Positions 53,811-61,589 of a DNA stretch of 64,000 nucleotides are shown here, in pieces; within the stretch, counting starts at the first letter, position 1, and each line of letters opens with the position of its first letter. The position numbers and the translations under genes were made by a program. A model generated the notes under the pieces. It was given only the letters and a program-made list of their open reading frames with translations, was not told where the DNA came from and made no database searches. The stretch comes from Flavobacterium sp. N502536 (GTDB lineage: Bacteria > Bacteroidota > Bacteroidia > Flavobacteriales > Flavobacteriaceae), in NCBI RefSeq assembly GCF_025947345.1, contig NZ_CP110011.1:2356001-2420000 (forward strand). Direction: 5' to 3'.

Positions 53811-54169
53811 TGAATGATAAAGGATCGGTTTCATTGCAGATTGTTGAAGCATCGCAAATAGATCTGACCAATAAAAAACAACAGGAAATCCTGGCTTCGG
53901 CAACTCATTTTAACCCCGTTGATTTAGTTTGCGGAATTAAAAATTATAGGAATGAAAAGTTTGATCTATTGCAATTTGTAGATCAAAAAACAGGTTTTAT
54001 TGTTGAAAAAAGTGTTGAAGGAAGAGTAGTAAAAAGCTACGAACTGCCAGGATTGTGGAACGGAGCAATGGCCAATTGGCTGACTATCTTTGTGGCAGTA
54101 CCCTTAATTACTTTTAATCCGGTGAAAACAGTAAACGATTTATTAAAAGCAGCACATCAGCCACAATAA
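53810..54169 (+). pseudogene. C-terminal part of DUF4301 protein, cut off by a frameshift
   Basis: 119 aa that continue the DUF4301 domain of the preceding ORF (HFNPVDLVCGIKNY, ELPGLWNGAMANWLTIF, PLITFNPVKTVNDLL). Not expected to be a separate gene; its apparent ATG arises from the expected FWVMND stretch. Overlaps the next gene by 1 bp. Confidence 0.8.
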
Positions 54170-54573
54170 TGGATGTCGAAAAAATTATATCAGAGTTAAG
54201 TTTTAAAGCAGTACGCAGCAGCGGTGCGGGAGGACAAAATGTAAACAAAGTGTCATCAAAGGTTGTACTGACTTTTGATTTGAATAGTTCGCAGGCGTTG
54301 TCTGAAGACGAGAAACTGCTTTTGCAAAAGAATATTGCTGCCCGTTTAACAACAGAAAATATTCTGATTTTAAATTGTGATGAAGACAGAAGTCAGCTTA
54401 AAAACAAAGATATTGTTGTAAAACGTTTTTTAGAGCTGATTAAAAAAGGTTTATATGTTCCTAAAGTTCGTAAAGCAACTAAAATTCCAAAATCGGTGAT
54501 TAAAAAACGAATCAAGGATAAAAAGAACGTCTCTGAAATAAAGCAATCCAGAAAGAAACCCAATTTGGATTAA
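54169..54573 (+). CDS. arfB: Peptidyl-tRNA hydrolase ArfB (release-factor homologue)
   Basis: Rescues ribosomes stalled on mRNAs without stop codon by hydrolysing peptidyl-tRNA. Seen: the catalytic GGQ in RSSGAGGQNVNKVSSKV, the RF domain to about residue 105, and a basic C-terminal tail (KKRIKDKKNV...KQSRKKPN) that enters the mRNA channel. 134 aa, standard. Overlaps the preceding ORF by 1 bp. Confidence 0.94.
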   Translation: MDVEKIISELSFKAVRSSGAGGQNVNKVSSKVVLTFDLNSSQALSEDEKLLLQKNIAARLTTENILILNCDEDRSQLKNKDIVVKRFLELIKKGLYVPKVRKATKIPKSVIKKRIKDKKNVSEIKQSRKKPNLD

Positions 54574-54575
54574 AT

Positions 54576-54710
54576 ACCAAATTCCAATCATAACGATTAG
54601 ATTTCGTTGTCAAAAATTGGAATTTGGAATTTGGAATTTGAAAGTTGGATTTCTTAGATTTCGTTGTCAAATATTGGAATTTGGAGTTTGAAAATTGGAT
54701 TTTTTAATAC
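54576..54710. repeat. GGAATTT simple repeat and a 60-bp tandem duplication
   Basis: Two copies of TAGATTTCGTTGTCAAA plus TTGGAATTTGGAATTTG-type runs. Fills the spacer before the riboswitch promoter. Confidence 0.7.
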
Positions 54711-54718
54711 TACCTTTA
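54687..54718 (+). promoter_or_regulatory. Candidate promoter for the TPP riboswitch transcript
   Basis: TTTG (54687-54690), a 20-bp gap, TACCTTTA (54711-54718; seven of eight to TAnnTTTG), immediately before the riboswitch P1 stem. Confidence 0.5.
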
Positions 54719-54719
54719 C

Positions 54720-54804
54720 TCCGTCTCAAAGGGGTGCTCTAAATAACGAGCTGAGATCATACCCAAAGAACCTGAGCGAGTAATGTCGCTAAGGGAAAGA
54801 CGAC
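54720..54804 (+). ncRNA. TPP riboswitch (THI element)
   Basis: Binds thiamine pyrophosphate. Seen: P1 stem CGTCT (54722-54726) with AGACG (54798-54802), the conserved core GGGGTGCTC, GAGCTGAGATCATACCC, GAACCTGA, and the closing CGCTAAGGGAA. These match the THI consensus closely. It lies in the 5' leader of the TonB receptor gene and should shut it off when TPP is plentiful. The expression platform between 54805 and 54945 is not clear; no obvious terminator stem with T-run. Confidence 0.95.
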
Positions 54805-54945
54805 AATTTTAGCGTATACACTATACTTTGTCGTGAAACATTTATTAATTTAACAATAAGAATAATTCCCCCTTTTATTTGTAATTCTTTACAGATGAAA
54901 ACTTTTTTTAAAGGTGCTGAGGTGCTAAGTTACAAAGGTTCTAAG

Positions 54946-57072
54946 ATGAACCAAAAATCAATTTTCTTTCTTCTATTTTCTATTTTCTTTTCTCAATTGT
55001 CTTTCGCGCAAGAGCAGGATTCTACTAAAGTCAATAAACTGGATGATGTTTTAGTTTCGGCAGTTCGTGTTACGACCAAAACCCCGGTAAGTTTTAGTAA
55101 TCTCGATAAAAAAGACATTAAATTTAGAAATCTTGGTCAGGACATTCCAATCCTAATGAACTATCTGCCGTCAGTGGTTACCACTTCTGATGCAGGAGGC
55201 GGAATAGGGTATACCGGAATCAGGGTGCGTGGTAGTGATGCTACCAGAGTAAACGTGACCATTAACGGAATCCCCTACAATGATGCCGAAAGCCAGGGAA
55301 CTTTTTGGGTAAATATGCCCGATTTTGCTTCTTCTGTTGAAAGTTTACAGTTGCAGCGAGGTGTTGGAACTTCTACCAATGGTTCTTCTGCTTTTGGAGC
55401 CAGTTTGAACATGCTGACCGATAATTATGCGACCAAAGCAAGTGGGGAAATTTCAAGCTCTTACGGAAGTTTCAATTCAAATAAAAATACCGTAAAATTC
55501 AGTACAGGTTTATTAAACGATCATTTTGAACTGGCAGGACGTTTGTCTACTATTAAATCGGATGGTTATGTAGATCGTGCAAGTTCGGATCTAAAATCGT
55601 ATTTTCTTCAGGGGACTTATGTAGGTAAAACAACTTTGATTAAAGCGCTCGTTTTTGGAGGAACTGAAAAAACGTACCAGTCCTGGAACGGAATTGATGC
55701 TGAAACTTTAAATTCAAACAGAACTTACAACTCTGCCGGAAAATATAAAGACGAAGCAGGAAATGTTCATTTCTATGATAATGAAACAGACAATTACAAA
55801 CAAAATCATTATCAATTACATTGGAGTGAATCCATTTCCGATCAATGGAGCAGTAATTTAGCGGTTCATTATACAAAAGGGCAGGGCTACTATGAAAACT
55901 TTAAATACAATGAGCCAGTTGCAGGTTATGGACCAATTCAGCCTACTAAAATGGTGGAAAATGATCTTGGAGAACTTGTTCCCGGTACTGACTTAATTCG
56001 TCAGAAATGGTTGGACAATGATTTTTACGGGACAACTTTTTCAGTAAAATACAAAGAAGAAAAACTGGATGTGATCGTAGGTGGTGGCTGGAATAAATAT
56101 GAGGGATCTCATTTTGGTAAAGTTATTTGGGCAAGAAATTCTTCTCAAGCCCTGCCTGGAAATCACTATTACGACGATTTCTCAACTAAAACGGACGGGA
56201 ATATTTTTGCAAAAGCAAATTATCAGTTCACTGAAAAGTTAAGTTTCTATGGCGATTTGCAATACAGAAATGTACAGTACAAAGCCAATGGTAAAGATAC
56301 AGGATTAGTAGATGATAGCTTTAATTTCTTTAATCCGAAAGCAGGTTTGAATTACGAAATTAACTCCAAAAACACCCTTTACTTTTCATACGCCAGAGCC
56401 AATCGCGAGCCTAACAGAACCGATTACGAAGGTGGAAATGTAAAGCCTGAAAAACTAAATGATTTTGAATTAGGATGGAGATTCAATTCGGATAAATTTC
56501 AGTTGAATTCAAATGTTTATTACATGGCTTATAAAGATCAGTTAATTTTAACCGGAAGACTGGACGATGTTGGAGCTCCAATTCGTGCAAATACCGAAAA
56601 AAGTTACCGTTTAGGTTTGGAAGTAGATGCTACTATACAACTTTCTGAAAAGTTTATTCTTAGACCAAACTTCACTTTAAGCAACAATAAAAATATTGAT
56701 CTGGCTGTTGAAGGGGAGCATTACGGAACAACTGATATTGCTTATTCACCATCGGTTATTGCTGGAAATATTATTGTGTACAGTCCGATTCAAAGTTTAC
56801 ACATTTCGTTATTGCAAAAATATGTAGGCGAACAATACATGAACAATATTGAATTGCCGGCTGCTAAACTGGCGGATTATTTTGTGAACGATTTGAATGT
56901 TTCTTATGAAATCAAGCCAAAATCTGTTTTCAAATCAATTTTAATTACAGGTTTGGTAAACAATATTCTGGATAAAAAATATGTTTCAAATGGAGCAATG
57001 TGGGACGTTTACCCTTACTACTATCCTCAGGCCGGGATTAATTTCCTAGCGGGATTGACATTGAAATTCTAA
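54946..57072 (+). CDS. TonB-dependent receptor, probably for thiamine
   Basis: Outer-membrane importer under TPP riboswitch control, so thiamine or a precursor is the likely substrate. Start set at ATG 54946, directly before the signal peptide (MNQKSIFFLLFS...LSFAQ); the ATG at 54895 would add 17 residues encoded by a simple GGTGCTGAGGTGCTAAG repeat. Seen: plug domain about 45-160 (DDVLVSAVRVTTKTP, IGYTGIRVRGSDATRVNVTI), then a 22-strand-type barrel with the C-terminal strand INFLAGLTLKF. About 708 aa. Single gene with its own terminator. Confidence 0.93.
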   Translation: MNQKSIFFLLFSIFFSQLSFAQEQDSTKVNKLDDVLVSAVRVTTKTPVSFSNLDKKDIKFRNLGQDIPILMNYLPSVVTTSDAGGGIGYTGIRVRGSDATRVNVTINGIPYNDAESQGTFWVNMPDFASSVESLQLQRGVGTSTNGSSAFGASLNMLTDNYATKASGEISSSYGSFNSNKNTVKFSTGLLNDHFELAGRLSTIKSDGYVDRASSDLKSYFLQGTYVGKTTLIKALVFGGTEKTYQSWNGIDAETLNSNRTYNSAGKYKDEAGNVHFYDNETDNYKQNHYQLHWSESISDQWSSNLAVHYTKGQGYYENFKYNEPVAGYGPIQPTKMVENDLGELVPGTDLIRQKWLDNDFYGTTFSVKYKEEKLDVIVGGGWNKYEGSHFGKVIWARNSSQALPGNHYYDDFSTKTDGNIFAKANYQFTEKLSFYGDLQYRNVQYKANGKDTGLVDDSFNFFNPKAGLNYEINSKNTLYFSYARANREPNRTDYEGGNVKPEKLNDFELGWRFNSDKFQLNSNVYYMAYKDQLILTGRLDDVGAPIRANTEKSYRLGLEVDATIQLSEKFILRPNFTLSNNKNIDLAVEGEHYGTTDIAYSPSVIAGNIIVYSPIQSLHISLLQKYVGEQYMNNIELPAAKLADYFVNDLNVSYEIKPKSVFKSILITGLVNNILDKKYVSNGAMWDVYPYYYPQAGINFLAGLTLKF

Positions 57073-57081
57073 AAAAGTAAA

Positions 57082-57115
57082 AAAGCCTGAAAAGTTAATT
57101 TTTCAGGCTTTTTTT
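57082..57115. terminator. Bidirectional terminator
   Basis: AAAAAGCCTGAAAA with TTTTTCAGGCTTTTTT around a short loop, between the receptor (+) and the lipoprotein gene (-). Confidence 0.9.
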
Positions 57116-57119
57116 TATT

Positions 57120-57533
57120 TTAATTGTAAACGTGAATCACCGTTCCGGTTACTTCTACACGATATTGTTTTAAGGGATATTCTTTACCTCCCAATCCGGT
57201 AAATAAACTATACGCAGTCTTGTCGCAGGAACAAACAGCATTTATACCATCGATGGTCATGGCGGTGCATGATGTTATAGGCTGATTAGGACAGGCAGCG
57301 TCAAATGCATTGTAACCGCTTCCGGTATTAAAAATAATAATTCCTTTTGCACCATAATTTGGAACAATGACAGCATTACTTACAAATTTAAGGTTTGAAT
57401 AGGCCGGCAAATTCATATCAACAGAAAGGTTAACCGTATAGCTTGGAATGTAAGGGTTTTTATTACTTCGGTTATTGTCGCTACAGGATAAAAGCACAGA
57501 AACAAAGACAATTAAGTACCAGAATTTTTTCAT
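57120..57533 (-). CDS. Rieske-like lipoprotein lacking iron-sulfur His ligands
   Basis: 137 aa. Seen: lipoprotein signal (VLLSCSD) and a Rieske-like layout: FDAACPNQ where a cluster-binding CPH would sit, and VCSCDKTAYSLFTG where CxCHG is expected, then YPLKQYRVEV. Both His ligands are replaced (Asn and Asp), so a normal [2Fe-2S] Rieske cluster is unlikely. Extra Cys residues (C-P-N, SC, C-S-C) could form disulfides or another site. Function unknown; membrane-anchored outside the cytoplasm. Confidence 0.7.
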   Translation of the reverse strand: MKKFWYLIVFVSVLLSCSDNNRSNKNPYIPSYTVNLSVDMNLPAYSNLKFVSNAVIVPNYGAKGIIIFNTGSGYNAFDAACPNQPITSCTAMTIDGINAVCSCDKTAYSLFTGLGGKEYPLKQYRVEVTGTVIHVYN

Positions 57534-57625
57534 TATTTTAATAAGAATTAGTGAAACAAAAATAATTTATTTAGATTTGAATTCTATATGATTAACATAT
57601 AATTATGTACTATTAAAAATAATAG

Positions 57626-57662
57626 TATATTTGTAATAAGAAATCCCGTCCCGATGGGATTT
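57626..57662 (+). promoter_or_regulatory. greA promoter box followed by a terminator-like hairpin
   Basis: TATATTTG (57626-57633), an exact TAnnTTTG, then AAATCCC (57641-57647) with GGGATTT (57656-57662) and a T-run, 26 bp before the greA start. A transcript from this box would meet the hairpin at once, so it may attenuate greA. E. coli greA also has a leader terminator (GraL). Confidence 0.5.
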
Positions 57663-57688
57663 TTTGTATTTATATAAACGACGAAGTT

Positions 57689-58165
57689 ATGAGTAAAGTA
57701 TCTTATTATACAGCAGAAGGATTAAAAAAATTAAAAGATGAGTTGGAGCATTTAAAAAGTGTAATGCGTCCAAAGGCATCTCAAGATATAGCGGAAGCAA
57801 GAGATAAAGGTGATTTATCTGAAAACGCCGAATATGATGCTGCAAAAGAAGCGCAGGGTCTGTTAGAAATGAGAATTGCTAAGTTGGAAGAAGTGTATTC
57901 TAATGCGAGATTAATTGACGAATCTCAATTGGACGTTTCGAAAGCGTTGGTTCTTTCTAATGTGAAAATTAAGAATCAAAGCAACGGAATGGAAATGAAA
58001 TATACGCTTGTTGCCGAAAGTGAAGCCGATTTAAAAACAGGAAAAATCTCTGTAACCTCTCCGATTGGAAAAGGTTTACTAGGAAAATCTGTTGGAGAAG
58101 TAGCTGAAATTACGGTTCCAAACGGAGTTTTGAAATTCGAAATTCTTGAAATTACCAGAGACTAA
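57689..58165 (+). CDS. greA: Transcription elongation factor GreA
   Basis: Rescues backtracked RNA polymerase by stimulating transcript cleavage. Seen: N-terminal coiled coil with the two acidic tip residues in GDLSENAEYDAAKEAQ, and the C-terminal FKBP-like domain (TSPIGKGLLGKSVGEVAEI, VLKFEILEI). 158 aa, full length. Followed 41 bp later by the HIT gene. Confidence 0.97.
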   Translation: MSKVSYYTAEGLKKLKDELEHLKSVMRPKASQDIAEARDKGDLSENAEYDAAKEAQGLLEMRIAKLEEVYSNARLIDESQLDVSKALVLSNVKIKNQSNGMEMKYTLVAESEADLKTGKISVTSPIGKGLLGKSVGEVAEITVPNGVLKFEILEITRD

Positions 58166-58230
58166 TTTTTTAAGTGTAACTGTTTAATCGTTAAATCGGT
58201 TGAACAATGAACCAATTAAACGAAAATAGA

Positions 58231-58617
58231 ATGTCAATATTTACCAAAATAGTAAACGGAGAAATTCCGGCTTATAAAATTGCTGAAGACGATAATTATT
58301 TGGCTTTTTTAGATGTAAACCCAAATGCAAAAGGGCATACACTTTGTATCCCAAAAAAAGAAATCGATAAAATTTTCGAGATAGAAGACGAGTTGTATTT
58401 AGGGTTAATGAAGTTTTCTAAAAAAATTGCAATTGCTTTAGAAAAAACCGTTCCCTGTAAAAGAGTCGGAATGGCGGTTGTTGGTTTAGAGGTGCCTCAC
58501 GCACACGTACATTTGATTCCGTTAAACGAAATGGATGAAATGCGTTTCCAGAATAAAGTTTCGCTTTCTAAAGAAGAGTTTGAAGCTTTGGCTAAAGACA
58601 TTCAGTCAAATTTATAA
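58231..58617 (+). CDS. HIT-family nucleotide hydrolase/transferase
   Basis: Start set at ATG 58231 (MSIFTKIVNGEIPAYKI, the usual HIT N-terminus); an in-frame ATG at 58207 would add eight residues. Seen: the histidine triad HAHVHLIPL near residue 97 and NPNAKGHTLCIPKKE. 128 aa. Acts on nucleoside phosphoramidates or similar. In an apparent unit with greA, ended by the terminator at 58708. Confidence 0.94.
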   Translation: MSIFTKIVNGEIPAYKIAEDDNYLAFLDVNPNAKGHTLCIPKKEIDKIFEIEDELYLGLMKFSKKIAIALEKTVPCKRVGMAVVGLEVPHAHVHLIPLNEMDEMRFQNKVSLSKEEFEALAKDIQSNL

Positions 58618-58621
58618 AACA

Positions 58622-58829
58622 ATGTCAGACTGAGCGAAGCCGAAGTCTGTCGTTTCAAACATAAAAATCTCGACTCCGCTCGATTTGACAGTCGAAATAA
58701 AAAAGATAAAGTGCAGTAAAGTAATTTTACTGCACTTTTTTATTTAGCGAAATCAGTCAAATTTATAAAACACCACGTCAGACTAAGCGAAGTCGAATAT
58801 GTCAGACTGAGCGAAGTCGAAGTCTTTTG
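58622..58829. repeat. Partly duplicated spacer with GAGCGAAGTCGAAG repeats
   Basis: TCAGACTGAGCGAAG(C/T)CGAAGTCT occurs at about 58625 and 58803, with a variant near 58777. AGTCAAATTTATAAAACA at the end of the HIT gene is repeated at 58754, and CACTTTTTTATTTAGCGAAATC at 58733 is repeated at the end of the histidine kinase gene (58834). So the whole spacer looks like a roughly 100-bp tandem duplication. Confidence 0.65.
58708..58742 (+). terminator. Terminator after greA-HIT
   Basis: AAAGTGCAGTAAA with TTTACTGCACTTT around a short loop, then a T-run. Confidence 0.9.
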
Positions 58830-59978
58830 TTACACTTTTTTATTTAACGAAATCTGGAATGTAGTTCCTTTTCCAATTTCAGAATGTAAAACTTTTATTT
58901 TTCCGCCATGATATTCCTCAACGATTCTCTTGGTCAATGAAAGTCCCAGACCCCAGCCGCGTTTTTTCGTGGTAAAACCGGGTTCGAAAATAGTTTTGAA
59001 CTGTTTTTTATAAATTCCTGTTCCGGAATCTTTTACATTAATTTTTACATGCTGCGAATCTTCTTCGATTTGAAGGTCCAGCGTTCCTTTTCCTTTCATG
59101 GCGTCGATTGCATTTTTAATCAAATTTTCGATCGTCCAGCTGTGCAGCGTGGGGTTTATCATAGCCAAAATGCTTTGCTGAGGGGCATGATAAGAGAACG
59201 AAACCTGTTTTGAAAAACGGGATTGCAGGTATTTGTAGGTGTTCAGCGTTTCGGCAACAATATCTTTCTCTTCTAACACAGGAACCGATCCAATTTTAGA
59301 AAAACGGTCTGTAATGGTTTGTAAACGCTCAATGTCTTTTTCGATCTCAAGGGTTATGGACGGATCGATCTCTTCAGTTTTTAAGATCTCGACCCAGCCA
59401 ATTAAGGAAGATAAAGGTGTTCCGATCTGATGTGCTGTCTCCTTAGCCATTCCTGCCCAAAGCTTGTTTTGAGTGGCCATTTTGGTACTTCGGTAAAAGT
59501 TATAAATCAAAGCTCCAAATAAAAAGATAATAAGCAATAAGGCGATCGGATAGTATTTTAATTTGTTGATCAATGCCGAGTTTCCATAGTACAATGCCTG
59601 ATGTTTTCCGGGAGCATACTCAATAACGATAGGCTCATTTTCATTTTTTAGATTTTTGAGATAGGATAATGTGCTTTTTTCATTTTGAAGAACTTCTTCG
59701 GGTACATTGACAGAACTAATTACCTTGTCATACATCGTAAGCATAACGGGAACCGAGGTATTGTTGTTGATGATTTCAAGCGGTAAATCCAGATCTGTAT
59801 TTTCATCTGCATTGACCAGTGTCTTTTGTGCATTGGCCCAAAGATTCATTTTCAGGCGTTCTTCGTTTTTAAAGATTTGAAAAAAAGTATAAGTGTTCCA
59901 GAGAATCAAAGAAATGATTAAAAAGGAAATAAAAATAATGATCCAACGTGTTGTATTTCTTCGCTCGGAAAAAGACAT
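58830..59978 (-). CDS. Membrane sensor histidine kinase
   Basis: Start set at 59978 (MSFSERRNTTRWII); the frame is open to 60017. Seen: two membrane segments (about 12-35 and 140-160) around a small extracytoplasmic sensor, the phospho-acceptor His in AKETAHQIGTPLSSLIGW, the N box IENLIKNAIDAMKG, DSGTGI, and GWGLGLSLTKRIVEEYHGG. About 382 aa. No response regulator is next to it, so its partner is unknown. It ends in the duplicated repeat spacer. Confidence 0.92.
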   Translation of the reverse strand: MSFSERRNTTRWIIIFISFLIISLILWNTYTFFQIFKNEERLKMNLWANAQKTLVNADENTDLDLPLEIINNNTSVPVMLTMYDKVISSVNVPEEVLQNEKSTLSYLKNLKNENEPIVIEYAPGKHQALYYGNSALINKLKYYPIALLLIIFLFGALIYNFYRSTKMATQNKLWAGMAKETAHQIGTPLSSLIGWVEILKTEEIDPSITLEIEKDIERLQTITDRFSKIGSVPVLEEKDIVAETLNTYKYLQSRFSKQVSFSYHAPQQSILAMINPTLHSWTIENLIKNAIDAMKGKGTLDLQIEEDSQHVKINVKDSGTGIYKKQFKTIFEPGFTTKKRGWGLGLSLTKRIVEEYHGGKIKVLHSEIGKGTTFQISLNKKV

Positions 59979-60074
59979 AACTATTTTTTTGTGGTATAAA
60001 TATAACGAAATATACACATTTAATATTTTGTGGAGCGTTAAAGATTTTTTTGTTTTTAAGTCTGAAACTATTTC

Positions 60075-60102
60075 TTTGGATTAAACGATTTTTCTATTTT
60101 TG
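60075..60102 (+). promoter_or_regulatory. Candidate promoter of the flavin reductase gene
   Basis: TTTG (60075-60078), 16 bp, TATTTTTG (60095-60102, exact TAnnTTTG), 37 bp before the start codon. Spacing is slightly short against the usual 17-23. Confidence 0.5.
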
Positions 60103-60138
60103 TAGCTACGGAAATGAGGTTCCATTAAAAAGAAAAAT

Positions 60139-61014
60139 ATGATTAGCATTGATCCAAAAGAAATACCAACGGCAAAATTACAAGGTTATTTACAAAGTGC
60201 TGTAGGGCCGAGGCCAATTGCATTTGCGAGTACAATTAGTGCTAAGGGAATACCTAATTTGTCGCCTTTTAGTTTCTTTAATGTGTTCAGTGCCAATCCG
60301 CCAATTTTGGTTTTTTCACCGGCCCGACGTGTACGCGATAATACCGTTAAACACACTTTGATTAATGCGGAGGAAACCCGCGAAGTCGTAATTAATGTTG
60401 TGAATTATGATCTGGTACAGCAAACATCGTTAGCGAGTACAGAATATGGTGAAGGCGTAAACGAATTTATAAAAGCCGGATTGACGCAAATTCCCTCTGA
60501 TTTTGTAAAACCTTATCGCGTAAAAGAGTCTCCGGTACAGTTTGAATGCAAAGTGACTCAGATTATTCCGTTAGGAGATCAGGGTGGTGCGGGGAATTTA
60601 ATTCTTTGTGAAGTGGTTAAGATTCATATTCATGAAGCAATTTTAGATGAAAACGGAGCCATTGATCAGCATAAAATCGATTTGGTTTCGAGATTGGGAA
60701 GTAATTGGTACTCCAGATCGAATCAGGGACTTTTTGAAGTGCCTAAACCATTGACAACTTTAGGAGTTGGAGTAGATGTGATTCCGGATTTTATCAAAGA
60801 AAGTCCTGTTTTTGACGGAAATGATCTTGGAAAATTAGGCAACATTGAAGCCTTGCCTACCACAGAAGAAGTTAGTATATTTGTGAAAGAAAATTTTTCG
60901 GTAAAAGGAGTTTTAAGCTCAGACGATCTCGAAAAAGTACACTTGGAAGCCAAAAAATATCTGAATAAAGACGATATTTCATCGGCCTGGAAAGTACTTT
61001 TAGCAAAACAATAA
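60139..61014 (+). CDS. Flavin reductase family protein
   Basis: FMN-binding split-barrel protein of 291 aa. Seen: GPRPIAFASTISAKGIPNLSPFSFFNVFSANPPILVFSPARR-type region (PIAFASTIS, NLSPFSFFNVFS), VINVVNYDLVQQ and ESPVQFECKV. The last about 70 aa form a helical tail. Could reduce flavin or act on an unknown substrate. Followed 31 bp later by the DUF3127 gene. Confidence 0.88.
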   Translation: MISIDPKEIPTAKLQGYLQSAVGPRPIAFASTISAKGIPNLSPFSFFNVFSANPPILVFSPARRVRDNTVKHTLINAEETREVVINVVNYDLVQQTSLASTEYGEGVNEFIKAGLTQIPSDFVKPYRVKESPVQFECKVTQIIPLGDQGGAGNLILCEVVKIHIHEAILDENGAIDQHKIDLVSRLGSNWYSRSNQGLFEVPKPLTTLGVGVDVIPDFIKESPVFDGNDLGKLGNIEALPTTEEVSIFVKENFSVKGVLSSDDLEKVHLEAKKYLNKDDISSAWKVLLAKQ

Positions 61015-61045
61015 GAATAGAAACAATAATTAATATAGAAAGAAG

Positions 61046-61417
61046 ATGGAAGTTACAGGAAAAGTAAAAGTGGTGAACCCAGAGCAACAAGTTAGTGCTG
61101 CATTCAAAAAAAGAGAGTTGGTTGTTACCACAGATGAGCAGTATCCACAGCATATTTTGATCGAATTTACGCAAGATAAATGCGATTTGTTAAGTAGCTA
61201 CAAACAAGGTGAGGCAGTAAAAGTTTCTATCAATTTAAGAGGAAGAGAATGGGTTAATCCACAAGGTGAAACCAGATATTTCAATAGTATTCAAGGTTGG
61301 AGAATCGAGAGACTGGCACCGGAAGGTCCTGGACAAACGGCTCCAATGCCAGCTGCAGAAGCTTTTGCACCGGCAACTAATTTGAACGAAGACGAACCGG
61401 ACGATTTACCGTTCTAA
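61046..61417 (+). CDS. DUF3127 protein with SSB-like acidic tail
   Basis: 123 aa. Seen: a probable OB-fold (residues 1-92: EVTGKVKVV, VKVSINLRGREW, TRYFNSIQGWRIERL) followed by a Pro/Ala-rich linker and an acidic end, EDEPDDLPF. The last residues closely resemble the DDIPF tip of single-stranded DNA-binding protein, through which repair enzymes dock. Family function is not established; a single-strand nucleic-acid or SSB-partner role is inferred. Confidence 0.85.
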   Translation: MEVTGKVKVVNPEQQVSAAFKKRELVVTTDEQYPQHILIEFTQDKCDLLSSYKQGEAVKVSINLRGREWVNPQGETRYFNSIQGWRIERLAPEGPGQTAPMPAAEAFAPATNLNEDEPDDLPF

Positions 61418-61589
61418 AAAAGTTAAAATTTCAAATAGTAAATTCCAAATTCCAATTCATGAAATGTGTAATTGGAGTTTGGAATTTGCTTTTATATTTA
61501 AACTTCGTGTAATCGTTTATCCTTGCTGAAAAAGGAAAAAATGAAACACCCTCCCGGAATTTGGAATTTTAATATTGGATTTTTTTAAA
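61418..61589. repeat. Inverted GGAATTT-family repeat spacer
   Basis: CAAATTCCAAATTCCAATT (from about 61442) faces AATTGGAGTTTGGAATTTG (from about 61470), and further GGAATTT units run to 61570. No gene. Confidence 0.65.
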
